Below the pieces are notes generated by a model. It had not been told where the DNA came from and made no database searches. It worked only from the letters and a program-made list of their open reading frames with translations. Shown here one piece after another: positions 43,413-55,020 of a stretch of DNA of 64,000 bases (the first letter of the stretch is position 1; the number at the start of each line of letters is the position of its first letter). The position numbers were made by a program, and so were the translations under genes. Location of the stretch: assembly GCF_000004195.4 (NCBI RefSeq), contig NC_030680.2, positions 7,687,995 to 7,751,994 on the forward strand, given 5' to 3'. The stretch is from Xenopus tropicalis. Taxonomy: Eukaryota > Chordata > Amphibia > Anura > Pipidae.

Positions 43413-46400
43413 CTCTTAGTACAAGTGAGGGAATACAGGGGTAGGGGGGATAGCTCTCAGTACAAGTGAGGGAATACAGGGGTAGGGGGGATAGCTCTCA
43501 GTACAAGTGAGGGAATACAGGGGTAGGGGGGATAGCTCTCAGTACAAGTGAGGGAATACAGGGGTAGGGGAGATAGCTCTCAGTACAAGTGAGGGAATAC
43601 AGGGGTAGGGGGGATAGCTCTCAGTACAAGTGAGGGAATACAGGGGTATGGGAGATAGCTCTCAGTACAAGTGAGGGAATACAGGGGTAGGGGGATAGCT
43701 CTCAGTACAAGTGAGGGAATACAGGGGTAGGGGAGATAGCTCTCAGTACAAGTGAGGGAATACAGGGGTAGGGGGGATAGCTCTCAGTACAAGTGAGGGA
43801 ATACAGGGGTAGGGGAGATAGCTCTCAGTACAAGTGAGGGAATACAGGGGTAGGGGAGATAGCTCTCAGTACAAGTGAGGGAATACAGGGGTAGGGGAGA
43901 TAGCTCTCAGTACAAGTGAGGGAATACAGGGGTAGGGGGATAGCTCTCAGTACAAGTGAGGGAATACAGGGGTATGGGAGATAGCTCTCAGTACAAGTGA
44001 GGGAATACAGGGGTAGGGGGGGATAGCTCTCAGTACAAGTGAGGGAATACAGGGGTATGGGAGATAGCTCTCAGTACAAGTGAGGGAATACAGGGGTAGG
44101 GGGGGATAGCTCTCAGTACAAGTGAGGGAATACAGGGGTATGGGAGATAGCTCTCAGTACAAGTGAGGGAATACAGGGGTAGGGGGGGATAGCTCTCAGT
44201 ACAAGTGAGGGAATACAGGGGTATGGGAGATAGCTCTCAGTACAAGTGAGGGAATACAGGGGTATGGGAGATAGCTCTCAGTACAAGTGAGGGAATACAG
44301 GGGTAGGGGGGATAGCTCTCAGTACAAGTGAGGGAATACAGGGGTATGGGAGATAGCTCTCAGTACAAGTGAGGGAATACAGGGGTAGGGGGGATAGCTC
44401 TCAGTACAAGTGAGGGAATACAGGGGTATGGGAGATAGCTCTCAGTACAAGTGAGGGAATACAGGGGTAGGGGGGGATAGCTCTCAGTACAAGTGAGGGA
44501 ATACAGGGGTAGGGGGATAGCTCTCAGTACAAGTGAGGGAATACAGGGGTAGGGGAGATAGCTCTCAGTACAAGTGAGGGAATACAGGGGTAGGGGAGAT
44601 AGCTCTCAGTACAAGTGAGGGAATACAGGGGTATGGGAGATAGCTCTCAGTACAAGTGAGGGAATACAGGGGTTGGGGGAGATAGCTCTCAGTACAAGTG
44701 AGGGAATACAGGGGTAGGGGAGATAGCTCTCAGTACAAGTGAGGGAATACAGGGGTAAGGGGGATAGCTCTCAGTACAAGTGAGGGAATACAGGGGTATG
44801 GGAGATAGCTCTAAGTACAAGTGAGGGAATACAGGGGTAGGGGGGGATAGCTCTCAGTACAAGTGAGGGAATACAGGGGTAGGGGGGATAGCTCTCAGTA
44901 CAAGTGAGGGAATACAGGGGTAGGGGGATAGCTCTCAGTACAAGTGAGGGAATACAGGGGTAGGGGGATAGCTCTCAGTACAAGTGAGGGAATACAGGGG
45001 TAGGGGAGATAGCTCTTAGTACAAGTGAGGGAATACAGGGGTAGGAGAGATAGCTCTCAGTACAAGTGAGGGAATACAGGGGTAGGGGAGATAGCTCTCA
45101 GTACAAGTGAGGGAATACAGGGGTAGGGGAGATAGCTCTCAGTACAAGTGAGGGAATACAGGGGTAGGGGAGATAGCTCTCAGTACAAGTGAGGGAATAC
45201 AGGGGTAGGGGAGATAGCTCTCAGTACAAGTGAGGGAATACAGGGGTAGGGAGATAGCTCTCAGTACAAGTGAGGGAATACAGGGGTAGGGGGGGATAGC
45301 TCTCAGTACAAGTGAGGGAATACAGGGGTAGGGGGGATAGCTCTCAGTACAAGTGAGGGAATACAGGGGTAGGGGAGATAGCTCTCAGTACAAGTGAGGG
45401 AATACAGGGTAGGGGGGATAGCTCTCAGTACAAGTGAGGGAATACAGGGGTAGGGGGGGATAGCTCTCAGTACAAGTGAGGGAATACAGGGGTAGGGGGG
45501 ATAGCTCTCAGTACAAGTGAGGGAATACAGGGGTAGGGGAGATAGCTCTCAGTACAAGTGAGGGAATACAGGGGTAGGGGGGATAGCTCTCAGTACAAGT
45601 GAGGGAATACAGGGGTAGGGGGGATAGCTCTCAGTACAAGTGAGGGAATACAGGGGTAGGGGGGGATAGCTCTCAGTACAAGTGAGGGAATACAGGGGTA
45701 GGGGGGATAGCTCTCAGTACAAGTGAGGGAATACAGGGGTAGGGGAGATAGCTCTCAGTACAAGTGAGGGAATACAGGGGTAGGGGGGATAGCTCTCAGT
45801 ACAAGTGAGGGAATACAGGGGTAGGGGGGATAGCTCTCAGTACAAGTGAGGGAATACAGGGGTAGGGGGGATAGCTCTCAGTACAAGTGAGGGAATACAG
45901 GGGTAGGGGGGATAGCTCTCAGTACAAGTGAGGGAATACAGGGGTAGGGGGGATAGCTCTCAGTACAAGTGAGGGAATACAGGGGTAGGGGGGATAGCTC
46001 TCAGTACAAGTGAGGGAATACAGGGGTAGGGGGGATAGCTCTCAGTACAAGTGAGGGAATACAGGGGTAGGGAGATAGCTCTCAGTACAAGTGAGGGAAT
46101 ACAGGGGTAGGGAGATAGCTCTCAGTACAAGTGAGGGAATACAGGGGTAGGGGAGATAGCTCTCAGTACAAGTGAGGGAATACAGGGGTAGGGGGGATAG
46201 CTCTCAGTACAAGTGAGGGAATACAGGGGTAGGGGGGATAGCTCTCAGTACAAGTGAGGGAATACAGGGGTAGGGGAGATAGCTCTCAGTACAAGTGAGG
46301 GAATACAGGGGTAGGGGGGATAGCTCTCAGTACAAGTGAGGGAATACAGGGGTAGGGGAGATAGCTCTCAGTACAAGTGAGGGAATACAGGGGTAGGGGA

Positions 46401-47234
46401 GATAGCTCTCAGTACAAGTGAGGGAATACAGGGGTAGGGGAGATAGCTCTCAGTACAAGTGAGGGAATACAGGGTAGGGGAGATAGCTCTCAGTACAAGT
46501 GAGGGAATACAGGGGTAGGGGAGATAGCTCTCAGTACAAGTGAGGGAATACAGGGGTAGGGGAGATAGCTCTCAGTACAAGTGAGGGAATACAGGGGTAG
46601 GGGAGATAGCTCTCAGTACAAGTGAGGGAATACAGGGGTAGGGGGGATAGCTCTCAGTACAAGTGAGGGAATACAGGGGTAGGGGGGATAGCTCTCAGTA
46701 CAAGTGAGGGAATACAGGGGTAGGGGAGATAGCTCTCAGTACAAGTGAGGGAATACAGGGGTAGGGGGGATAGCTCTCAGTACAAGTGAGGGAATACAGG
46801 GGTAGGGGAGATAGCTCTCAGTACAAGTGAGGGAATACAGGGGTAGGGGGGATAGCTCTCAGTACAAGTGAGGGAATACAGGGGTAGGGGGGATAGCTCT
46901 CAGTACAAGTGAGGGAATACAGGGGTAGGGGAGATAGCTCTCAGTACAAGTGAGGGAATACAGGGGTAGGGGGGATAGCTCTCAGTACAAGTGAGGGAAT
47001 ACAGGGGTAGGGGGGATAGCTCTCAGTACAAGTGAGGGAATACAGGGGTAGGGGAGATAGCTCTCAGTACAAGTGAGGGAATACAGGGGTAGGGGGGATA
47101 GCTCTCAGTACAAGTGAGGGAATACAGGGGTAGGGGAGATAGCTCTCAGTACAAGTGAGGGAATACAGGGGTAGGGGGGATAGCTCTCAGTACAAGTGAC
47201 GGAATACAGGGGTAGGGGGATTAGCTCTCAGTAC
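43384..47234 (+). repeat. ~41-bp minisatellite, ~94 copies, 3.85 kb
   Basis: The unit is GTGAGGGAATACAGGGGTAG + GGG(G/A)GATAGCTCTCAGTACAA, 39-42 bp because of G-run length. Its first copy overlaps the last codons of the LINE ORF (GAGGGAATACAGGGTTATTA...TAG) and the first bases of its 3'UTR. TAGGGGGG and TATGGGAG units alternate as an ~82-bp dimer over about 43965-44470; the array is more uniform after 45000. Three TCTTAG variants and two short GAATACAGGGTAG units occur. Confidence 0.96.
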
Positions 47235-47417
47235 AAGTTGATACAGGGACTGGTCCGATTGCCATCTTGGAGTCAGGGAGGAATTTTTGCCCCCTCTGGG
47301 GCAAATTAGAGAGGCTTCAGATGGGGTTTTTTGCCTTCCTCCGGATCGACTGGCAGTTAGGCCGGCTACATATAAGCATCATGGACTGAACCTTACTTAC
47401 TATGTTACTATGTTACT

Positions 47418-48374
47418 GAGTAAATGTAATTATAGTTACCCATTGATTATAGTATGGACCTGTATTCACAGGGATTAACTCCATAAATCAGCATAACTAG
47501 TACATGGGCTAAATATGGCTCAATGTGATCCTCTGGTCCCATTACCTGTCATTACACACTCTCTGCCACTGGCACCTTTGTTTAAACCCTACCAGTCCTT
47601 TTCATTTCCATTCTCTCCTCACCATTCCTTCTTGCCTTGACATGTAGCTACCCTCTCAACCACTTTCTACTTCTATCCTCCTTACTATCTCCTGGCTTGT
47701 GACCTTTCTTGCCCAATTGCTCTCTCACTAATCTTTCCTTCTATATTATCCTTTAATCTTCTCTCCCTTTGCAATGACCTGACTTCTCACCCTCATGTGC
47801 TGCCTCCTGTCCATACGCTGATGTCTTGTCAAGAGGTCTCGCCAGTCCTGGCTTTAGAATCAGTAGTTCAGTGTCTCCTGTAGTAGTAAGATCAGAAGGT
47901 GGGTCGGATACGAGTCTATAAGTAGAGGGGCCTTGCCGGGTCGGGTTGGGCAAGGACGGGTTAGGGTTGGGTGTGGGTCAACTTTTTGTTGACCCGCACA
48001 TCTCTAGGATATATCCATGTATTGTGCAAATATGTTAGCGCTTTATAAAATTCCTGATCATCATCTTAGCATTATGATAGGCTGAGCATGAAGTGAAATA
48101 GACCAGGGTTAATACAAACTGGTACCAGTGGATTAGAGACAAATTGGGTTGGGTTGTTCTAAACTGTGCAAATTTTAATTCTATTTATGACTTTTACTAC
48201 ATTCCCCATTTCCATCAACCCTAAAGTTCATAAGGAAAGAAAAAGTGAGGCGTTAAGGCAAAGACCTCTTGTAGTATTTGGTGCAATAAGGCTTGCTTTG
48301 CCGTTTTGTGTGTGATTACGATATCACAATAACATAAAGTAGAAGGAAAGGCACAATCACTGGGTGTCAAAATG
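47418..48374. other. No gene seen; one hAT-like MITE end
   Basis: About 47885-48007 (GGTCGGGTTGGGCAAGG ... GTTGACCCGCACATCTCTAG) looks like one end of a hAT-like MITE with terminus CTAGAGATGTGCGGGTCAAC; its other end is not found. 47560-47760 is pyrimidine-rich. No gene. Confidence 0.45.
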
Positions 48375-49104
48375 TTAGGAGAAGGAAAGACATTTTGGCA
48401 TTTTATTGCCAATAGATTTGCCACAATAGTGCAAGCTAGAACGCAATATTTATTCTGCAGAAAGCTTTACCATACCCGAGTAAACAGCCCTAGAAGCTCC
48501 CTCTGTTTGTTCAAGATAGCAGCTGCCATTTTAGCTTGGTCTCAATAGCTTCTTGCTGCAGCTCTGGCTGCTGGTAGCTCAGATTACAGCATAGTTGGGA
48601 GGGGGAGAGAGGAGAGATGGGAAGGGGAGCAGGAGAAGGGAAAGGGAGAGAGGAGCAAACTAAGCAGACTCATGCCATGCCCCAGGGCCAGAACTAGGGG
48701 TAGGCAGAAGAGGCAGCTGCCTAGGGCACAATGATTAGGGGGCGCCAGGCAGAAGCCTCTGCTGCCTACCACTAGTTCCCCTACTTTGCCATTGCCCCCG
48801 CCGCTAATGACAAGCGGTGGGGGCAATGACCCACAGCATCACCCCCCCCCCGAACTGCGCATGCGCGCCAACGGAGGGGCCGGGGCGGGCCAGGTGGACG
48901 ACTGGGTTGCCTAGGGCGCCCAGACGGCTTGGCCCACCCCTGCCATGCCCTGAGGGATTTTTCTGAGAGAAGGAAGTCTGACACTGAAGTACATGTGTAC
49001 ACAAAAGAAGAAAGTAAATCCTGTGTTTCTTTTGATAGAGGACTGTAGTTACATAGACCCTTCTGGTAAAACTTACTTAGTTTTTACCTTTCCTTCTCCT
49101 TTAA
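48375..49104 (+). mobile_element. T2-like (TTAA) MITE interrupted by a hAT MITE
   Basis: Left end TTAGGAGAAGGAAAG (TTAA changed to TTAG) and right end CTTTCCTTCTCCTTTAA are a TIR pair; the 3' 90 bp match 38750-38848. Internal words TTTTATTGCCAATAGATTTG and GCTTTACCATACCCGAGTAA agree with a very abundant Xenopus MITE that I recognise. Without the 260-bp insertion and one TSD copy it is about 462 bp. Confidence 0.85.
48683..48942 (+). mobile_element. GC-rich hAT MITE nested in T2-like MITE, 260 bp
   Basis: Begins CAGGGCCAGAACTAGGGG, ends GGCTTGGCCCACCCCTG, perfect 8-bp TSD CCATGCCC (48675-48682 and 48943-48950). TIRs are short and imperfect. It contains a GCGCATGCGCGC stretch and a C-run. The GC-rich 66-80-codon minus-strand ORFs crossing it are not genes. 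Confidence 0.9.
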
Positions 49105-49980
49105 AGAGCCCCAAGATTCCGCCGCTTTTTGCATCGTTTTCTATCCAAAAGCCCGCATGTAATCACATACAGAAGTGTTGCAGATCCATACAATGTGCCA
49201 TTGCACCTGCTACCCCGTATGAAAGATTTATGCTTAACAAGCCGAGGTGAGCATCCAGCAGTCACAAAGCTTTAGACATTTGTAAGAATCCGGGAGGGGT
49301 TAATGTGATGTTTTGCACATAGAAACTCCGAGGCAATAATGTTTCCTGCATCTGTCATCCATACTCGCTGCTCGGCGCACATAAATATGTGTTCCAGGAG
49401 CCGGGGAGATTATTTCAGCTGCAGCTTATTGTGCTTCCAGCAGATTTTCCTCCCACACCTTTTACACAAATATCTCTAGGACGATAACACGTGGAAGGTT
49501 AGACGCACAACGTAGATAATTTAGTCTGTGCCCGTGGGGCGAATCTTTTCTGGCTGACAGTTTGTTGTCTATGAAGGAGAAACATTTTATTGTTTTTCTT
49601 GCACAAAAGTCATGATTTTTTTTTGGTGTTTCAAAGGGGAAAAACTAGGTTGGAAAAATAGGAAAATGATTCTCGTTATTGGGGAAAGGTGGGACAGGTT
49701 GTGGGTGTGAGATGTTTGTGGGGGGGAGTTAGTAAGCACGAAGGGGTAAATAGAGAAAGATATTTCTGTTGCAGGTCTTCCCCTTGCTTTTATAAAGGTG
49801 TTACTAGTTGTGAATGTCGATTCATTTGGTCATTATCCTGGGTTATACTTAATTCTTATGTCAATTTTTGCAATTAGGGGCCCAAGCACACAGCTACTCA
49901 GTGCCCACCCACTGCCCATCTGCGGCAGGGAAGGGGGGATTTTTTGTAAACTATTTTTTAAATTTACTTCCAAAATATAG
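49105..49980. other. No gene seen
   Basis: Single-copy-looking; 49250-49560 lacks any repeat and is of mixed composition. No coding signature. Confidence 0.4.
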
Positions 49981-50755
49981 AGGAAGAAGACCCTGCAGTC
50001 TGGGCACCCTGTCCCCCCGGGCCATCTACGTGACAGAGGCATAGTTGTATGATATCTCTGATTTTTCAACCCAAACTCAATTCTAAACCACTACTTCCCA
50101 ACCAAGACCGAAGTCCTCTTTTGCTTGACTTGCACCCCCTCTGATGTCTCATATTTGGATGGGATAAGCTACTAAAGGGGAGGTGATAGTACTATGAAAT
50201 CACCAAAAGGGAAGGGCCTTGCTTAATGTCTGACCCATCACTAGCCCATACCCACATGTGAGAACTGCCTTCCTGGCTAGCATCTGCCTAATGGGCCCCA
50301 GGGGTCAAGCTACTCATCACTAAAGATAATGAGAAATCTAAAGACCCAGGTCATGAAGAAGGAGGAAGAAGACCCTGCAGTCTCGGCACCCCTGTCCCCC
50401 CGGGCCATCTACGTGACAGAGGCATAGTTGTATGATATCTCTGATTTTTCAACCCAAACTCAATTCTAAACCACTACTTCCCAACCAAGACCGAAGTCCT
50501 CTTCTGCTTGACCTGCACCTGAACCAAATCTCCTCTGATGTCTCATATTTGGATGGGATAAGCCACTTAAAGGGAAGGGGATAGTACTATGACATCACCA
50601 AAGGGGAAGGGCCTTGCTTAATGTCTGACCCATCACTAGCCCATACCCACATGTGAGAACCACCTTCCTGGCTAGGATCTGCCTAATGGGCCCCAGGGGT
50701 CAAGCTACTCATCACTAAAGATAATGAGAAATCTAAAGACCCAGGTCATGAAGAA
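49981..50755 (+). repeat. 382-bp tandem duplication (2 copies)
   Basis: AGGAAGAAGACCCTGCAGTC starts at 49981 and again at 50363. The copies share CATCTACGTGACAGAGGCAT, CCAACCAAGACCGAAGTCCT and CCCCAGGGGTCAAGCTACTC with a few substitutions and small indels. High identity suggests a recent duplication. Confidence 0.93.
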
Positions 50756-50764
50756 TTGTACTTA

Positions 50765-51320
50765 GCACAGGGGAATACATATGAGCCACTGGTTATGGAT
50801 CACCTGTTTTATGGTAGGCTATGAGCAAACTTAGGGGGCTGTTCCTGCTGAATTGAGCTTAGTACAGGGGAATCCCTATGTGCCATAGTTTTATGGTATC
50901 TCTCTGTACAGGCTATGGGCAAACTTAGGGGGCTGTTCCTGCTGAATTGTGCTTAGTACAGGGGAATCCCTATGTGCCATAGTTTTATGGTATCTCTCTG
51001 TACAGGCTATGAGCAAACTTAGGGGGCTGTTCCTGCTGAATTGTGCTTAGTACAGGGGAATCCCTATGTGCCATAGTTTTATGGTATCTATCTGTACAGG
51101 CTATGAGCAAACTTAGGGGGCTGTTCCTGCTGAATTGTGCTTAATACAGGGGAATCCCTATGTGCCATAGTTTTATGGTATCTCTCTGTACAGGCTATGG
51201 GCAAACTTAGGGGGCTGTTCCTGCTGAATTGTGCTTAGTACAGGGGAATCCCTATGTGCCATAGTTTTATGGTATCTCTATGTACAGGCTATGAGCAAAC
51301 TTAGGGGGCCGTTCCATGCT
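50765..51320 (+). repeat. 94-bp tandem repeat, ~6 copies
   Basis: GTACAGGGGAATCCCTATG recurs at 50862, 50956, 51050 and beyond, period 94. The unit includes CATAGTTTTATGGTATCTCT and ACTTAGGGGGCTGTTCCTGC. The first unit is diverged (ATACATATGAGCCACTGG); the last runs into GTTCCATGCTGGAGTC. Confidence 0.94.
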
Positions 51321-52057
51321 GGAGTCAGCAACCATTCACAGAAGCCTTCTCTTTACACGTCCATTGTTTGCAGAGGAGCAAGGACAATTAACTATTGGAT
51401 TATGAAAATATGAGGCTTTTTGTGCATGAAACATTGCAATATATCAGCCAAATCATTCCCAAGGTTAAACCCTTCCTCAAGGCTGAAGGCTTTTTACAGA
51501 CCCAGCTCTGTTAATAAAATAATACATCCCACAGGCTGTCATGTCACATCGAGCACATGTTTCATCAACATAAATCTGTCTTTCCAGATTGAAGCTGACA
51601 TCATAATCACTCTGTCATAATTGTTTGATATTCTTTGTGCCATATAACTAAGCATTTAATCCCGCATCTCCCCCTCTCTCCTTCAGAGAAACACAACACA
51701 ACGTGTCAGATTATTCCATTTATTTATCTGGCGGGGGGGGGGGGGGTTGGAGCTAAATTAGCAGTGAGAGTAGGAAACATGACAGCAGAGGATGCTGCAG
51801 AGCTTGGAACTCGCTCACAGTGATTCAACCTCTAGTCTATTTGTGCTTCAAAACATAATAGGATGAAAATACCGGTGGAGATAGGATGGAAGAGAAGTCA
51901 CCATTTTACGTGTCGTTCCAGAAGGGTCAAAGCCTTGGAGACCTTCATGTGGGTAAATGCATTTCAACCCTGTTAGCCTTGGCTGCTCTCTTTCTGAGAT
52001 GGAGAAACTCAAGCTCTTAATCTTAAATGTTCCTCAAACCCCCACCGATATGTGAGA
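51321..52057. other. No gene seen; G-run
   Basis: Single-copy-looking DNA with a 12-base G-run at 51735-51746. AT-rich words around 51540-51660 (ATCATAATCACTC, TAATTGTTTG). No coding signature. Confidence 0.4.
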
Positions 52058-52520
52058 GGGTTTACCAATAAGGTTGGGTATATTTGTTGAGTCTCAAAGT
52101 TGAGACTACGAGTAGCACAATAAACAGCTAGTCCTGAAGGCTCCTATATCTCTTGGCTCACCCAACTACCTATCTATATGACTCCTTGGCAGGTCCTGTT
52201 GGACCATCAATTGTCCTCCCCTCTCTGCCCCATAATTACCGCTGTAAAAGAAGCATATGTTAGTGCATGTGAACTCCTTGGCATTCAGGGTTTACCAATA
52301 AGGTTGGGTATATTTGTTGAGTTTACAGCAAAATAAACAGCTAGTCCTGAAGGCCCCTATTCAGGACTTTATAACCCCTAGCTCACCCAATTACCTACCA
52401 ATATGACTCCTTGGCAGGTTCTGTGGGTCCATCAATTGTCCTCCCCTCCCTGCTCCATAAATACCACTCTAAAAGAAGCATATGTTAGTGCACGTAAACT
52501 CCTTGGCATTCACACTAATG
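52058..52520 (+). repeat. 230-bp tandem duplication (2 copies)
   Basis: GGGTTTACCAATAAGGTTGG starts at 52058 and 52288. Both copies share AAACAGCTAGTCCTGAAGGC, ATATGACTCCTTGGCAGGT and AAAGAAGCATATGTTAGTGC, with many substitutions and indels, so this is older than the 382-bp duplication. Confidence 0.88.
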
Positions 52521-54029
52521 ACCCACTTTTCAGCCTCAGGCACCACAATCCTCGGTTATATGCTGAAATGACAGGAGTTGGTGGAACAAAATACTTGTAC
52601 TTATTACTATGAATGAGGTACAAGTTATCACCTTACTTTGAACTTACCATTTCCATGGTCTATGGCTCCATTTGTAAATGAAAGGTTTAAAGAAGAACTT
52701 CCATGTTTCAGTCCTTGGACCCCTCCAATGATGTTGAGGGAGCTTCCAGTCTAGTAGACAAGCATTTTGCCACGACAGCAGCCATAACAATGCTCAATGG
52801 ACTTAATATGTTGTTCTTTTCACAGGGCAATGCTTACGATGGCATAGTGTTAGGGTACAGTATCTCCCGTTAGCTGGTCATACTTGTAGAACAGAATGCC
52901 TATGCTGGTAGAGTTTATGGTCAGTCCATGGTCAATCTTCTGCTAACTTTGTGCTTGCAAGTTGGGAAAACATACTCTTGTATTATCTTTCTGTACCATC
53001 TGCTTTTGTTTGGCCAAGCACCCAAAAATTTTAGCCCCTTCTCCTTGTTGGTTTCTGCAAAAGTAGTTTTACACTAGACGGGGGTAGTTATGACAACTTG
53101 TAGTCAAACCGTAAGAACATTAGTCTTATGTAAGGCTAAAACTGTAATCAGGACTAGAAAAGCAACCAAAAACAGGTAAATATCTAAATAAATATCTATA
53201 CCACCATTTCGAATGAACAGTCTCCAACATTTGCCCATAGCTTGTGCAGAAAGATACCGTACACCATGTTGGGATAGATATCTCCTGGTCCTCAACATAA
53301 TTCACCAATAAAATCTGAGAGTTTAGTATTTTCTTTTTATAAATACAAAGGGAAATGATATAAAGGAGGGTTTATAGCCCCTAATGAGCAGCCCTGCACA
53401 CAATAACCACACGCTAATTAGTACCGACACATAGAGGACCTCTGGCTGGATTGGATTAAACAATCTGCTATACAGGGCTCTAATTAATGACATTGGACAG
53501 TAAACAGATGGGACTGACTCTACTGTATGTTTGTTTACCCTGGTTTTGTTGTAGGCATCGTGGGGATGCGGCGCTTGCCACTAGCCTGTTGTGCCAAGAC
53601 TAAAGAGAAAAAGGGCAGACAAATGGGCAAATTAGATGGAACCCACAGCTGTTTCCACATGTGCGTATTCTTTGTGCCCGTGTAACACTGGAGGTAATTA
53701 GATGTCTAAGGTATGGGAGTGCTCGAGAAGCTCCGTGTTGCCATCTTCTCTTCTAATTAAGTAATAGCAACACCTAAAGCTCCCAGAAAAGATTCCGCAG
53801 TCAATTAAATGAACGTTTTTTCATTAAAAAGAGAAGCAGGCAGAGTCCTTTCAGTGATTACCCAGCACAATAAAGTAATGGCTTTATTCTATACAACAAT
53901 CACTTTTTATGTCATGGTCCCTTTTTCTTCATATTCCCACACTAGACTATCAGATTTGAAATCATTGTAAATTCATATTTTCACCCCAAATAGCACTTGC
54001 CTGCTCAACAAAACCATGGGGATTAATAT
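52521..54029. other. No gene seen
   Basis: Single-copy-looking. 53330-54000 has TAATTA/TTAATGA cores and a TGTTTGTTTACC forkhead-like word at about 53527-53538, but no coding signature. The 60-64-codon minus-strand ORFs near 53.1-53.3 kb have no motif. Confidence 0.4.
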
Positions 54030-54690
54030 GCAGTTGGGCCTCTCTTTGCTGCTACAACAGTCTCTACTCTTCTAGTAGGAAGGTTCCCACTAGATGTTGG
54101 GACATTGTTGCTGGGAGTTGTTTCCATTCATCCACAAGAGCATTAGTGAGGTTGGGCAGTGATGTTGGGGATCAGGCTCATAGTTGGGGGTACAATTCAT
54201 CCCACAGGGGGTCAGTTGGGTTGACCCTTTCTTTGCTGCTATAACAGCCTCTACTCTTCTGGGAAGGTTCCCACTAGATGTTGGGACAGTGTTGCTGGGA
54301 GTTGCTTCCATTCAGCCACAAGGGCATTAGTGAGGTTGGGCACTGATGATGGGGATCAGGCTCACAGTTGGGGTTCCATCCCACAGGGGTTCAGTTGGGT
54401 TGCCCAACCCTACATGCTATAATTGCCCTTACCCTTCTGGGAAGGTCCCCACTAGATGTTGGGACAGTGTTGCTGGGAGTTGCTCCCATTCAGCCACAAG
54501 AGCATTAGGGAGGTTGGGCAGTGATGTTGGGGATCAGGCTCACAGTTGGTGTTCCAGTTCATCCCACAAGGGTTCAGTTGGTTTGACCCTCCCTTTGCTG
54601 CTATGACAGTCCCTATTCTTGTGGGAAGGTTCCTACTAGATGTTGGGACATTGTTGCAGGCCTCACTCACTCGGTTAGGGTTCCCTTCCT
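54030..54690 (-). pseudogene. Tandem copies of a Tc1-type transposase C terminus (180 bp x ~3.6)
   Basis: Minus-strand reading gives LPRRVEAVIAAKKG (and LPTRIGTVIAAKGG in another unit), which is the C-terminal signature of vertebrate Tc1/mariner transposases, preceded by NPTDPLWDE, which corresponds to the NPIEHLWDEL block holding the last acid of the DDE triad. The unit of about 180 bp (GGAAGGTTCCCACTAGATGT on the plus strand, at about 54078, 54262, 54440, 54622) covers only these last ~60 codons. Frames differ between blocks within a unit, so no functional protein is encoded. Confidence 0.85.
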
Positions 54691-55012
54691 TCCTCCCTGC
54701 CAGACATAATGCAGAATAATACATGTAATTTAGCTTCTGAATCTCCCAAGATCTGGCTGAAATAAGTTTTCAGAGAAGTAACAGTGGTATTTCTAATTAT
54801 GTTCTTTTTTTATGAGAATTATTCACATTGCAACTATCTCTGGGGAACAGATATCCACCCACAGCTGCTTTCCTACCTGAGTGATTCACTAACTTTGCTG
54901 TTGTAAATACATTTTTTATTTTGCCCTTTCTCACCATTCTAGCCACAATCTAGGAATCCCTGAAATAGTCTAACTGGCAGCACGTACACTTCTTACTGTC
55001 ACCTTTCCGAAA
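54691..55012. other. No gene seen
   Basis: AT-rich spacer between the Tc1-derived array and the next MITE; nothing recognised. Confidence 0.45.
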
Positions 55013-55020
55013 TACATGAC

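Larger units (their letters stand above)
42923..47417 (+). mobile_element. CR1/L2-type LINE 3' end with a 3.85-kb internal satellite
   Basis: Order: ORF2 C-terminal codons (42923-43093), a hAT MITE (43094-43317), last codons and stop (43318-43412), a 41-bp array (43384-47234), 3'UTR (GACTGGTCCGATTGCCATCT, GAGTCAGGGAGGAATTTTTG, CTTCAGATGGGGTTTTTTGC) and a tail of TTACTATG words (47392-47417). A severely 5'-truncated, dead copy; without the array and MITE it would be about 0.4 kb. Confidence 0.88.

Noticed and set aside
47955..47980. Telomere-like GGGTTAGGGTTGGG
   Set aside because: Only two imperfect units, within a GC-rich MITE end; not an interstitial telomere array.
48781..49004. GC-rich ORFs near 48.8-49.0 kb suggesting a CpG-island gene start
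   Set aside because: The GC-rich part is exactly the hAT MITE 48683-48942 delimited by a perfect TSD.
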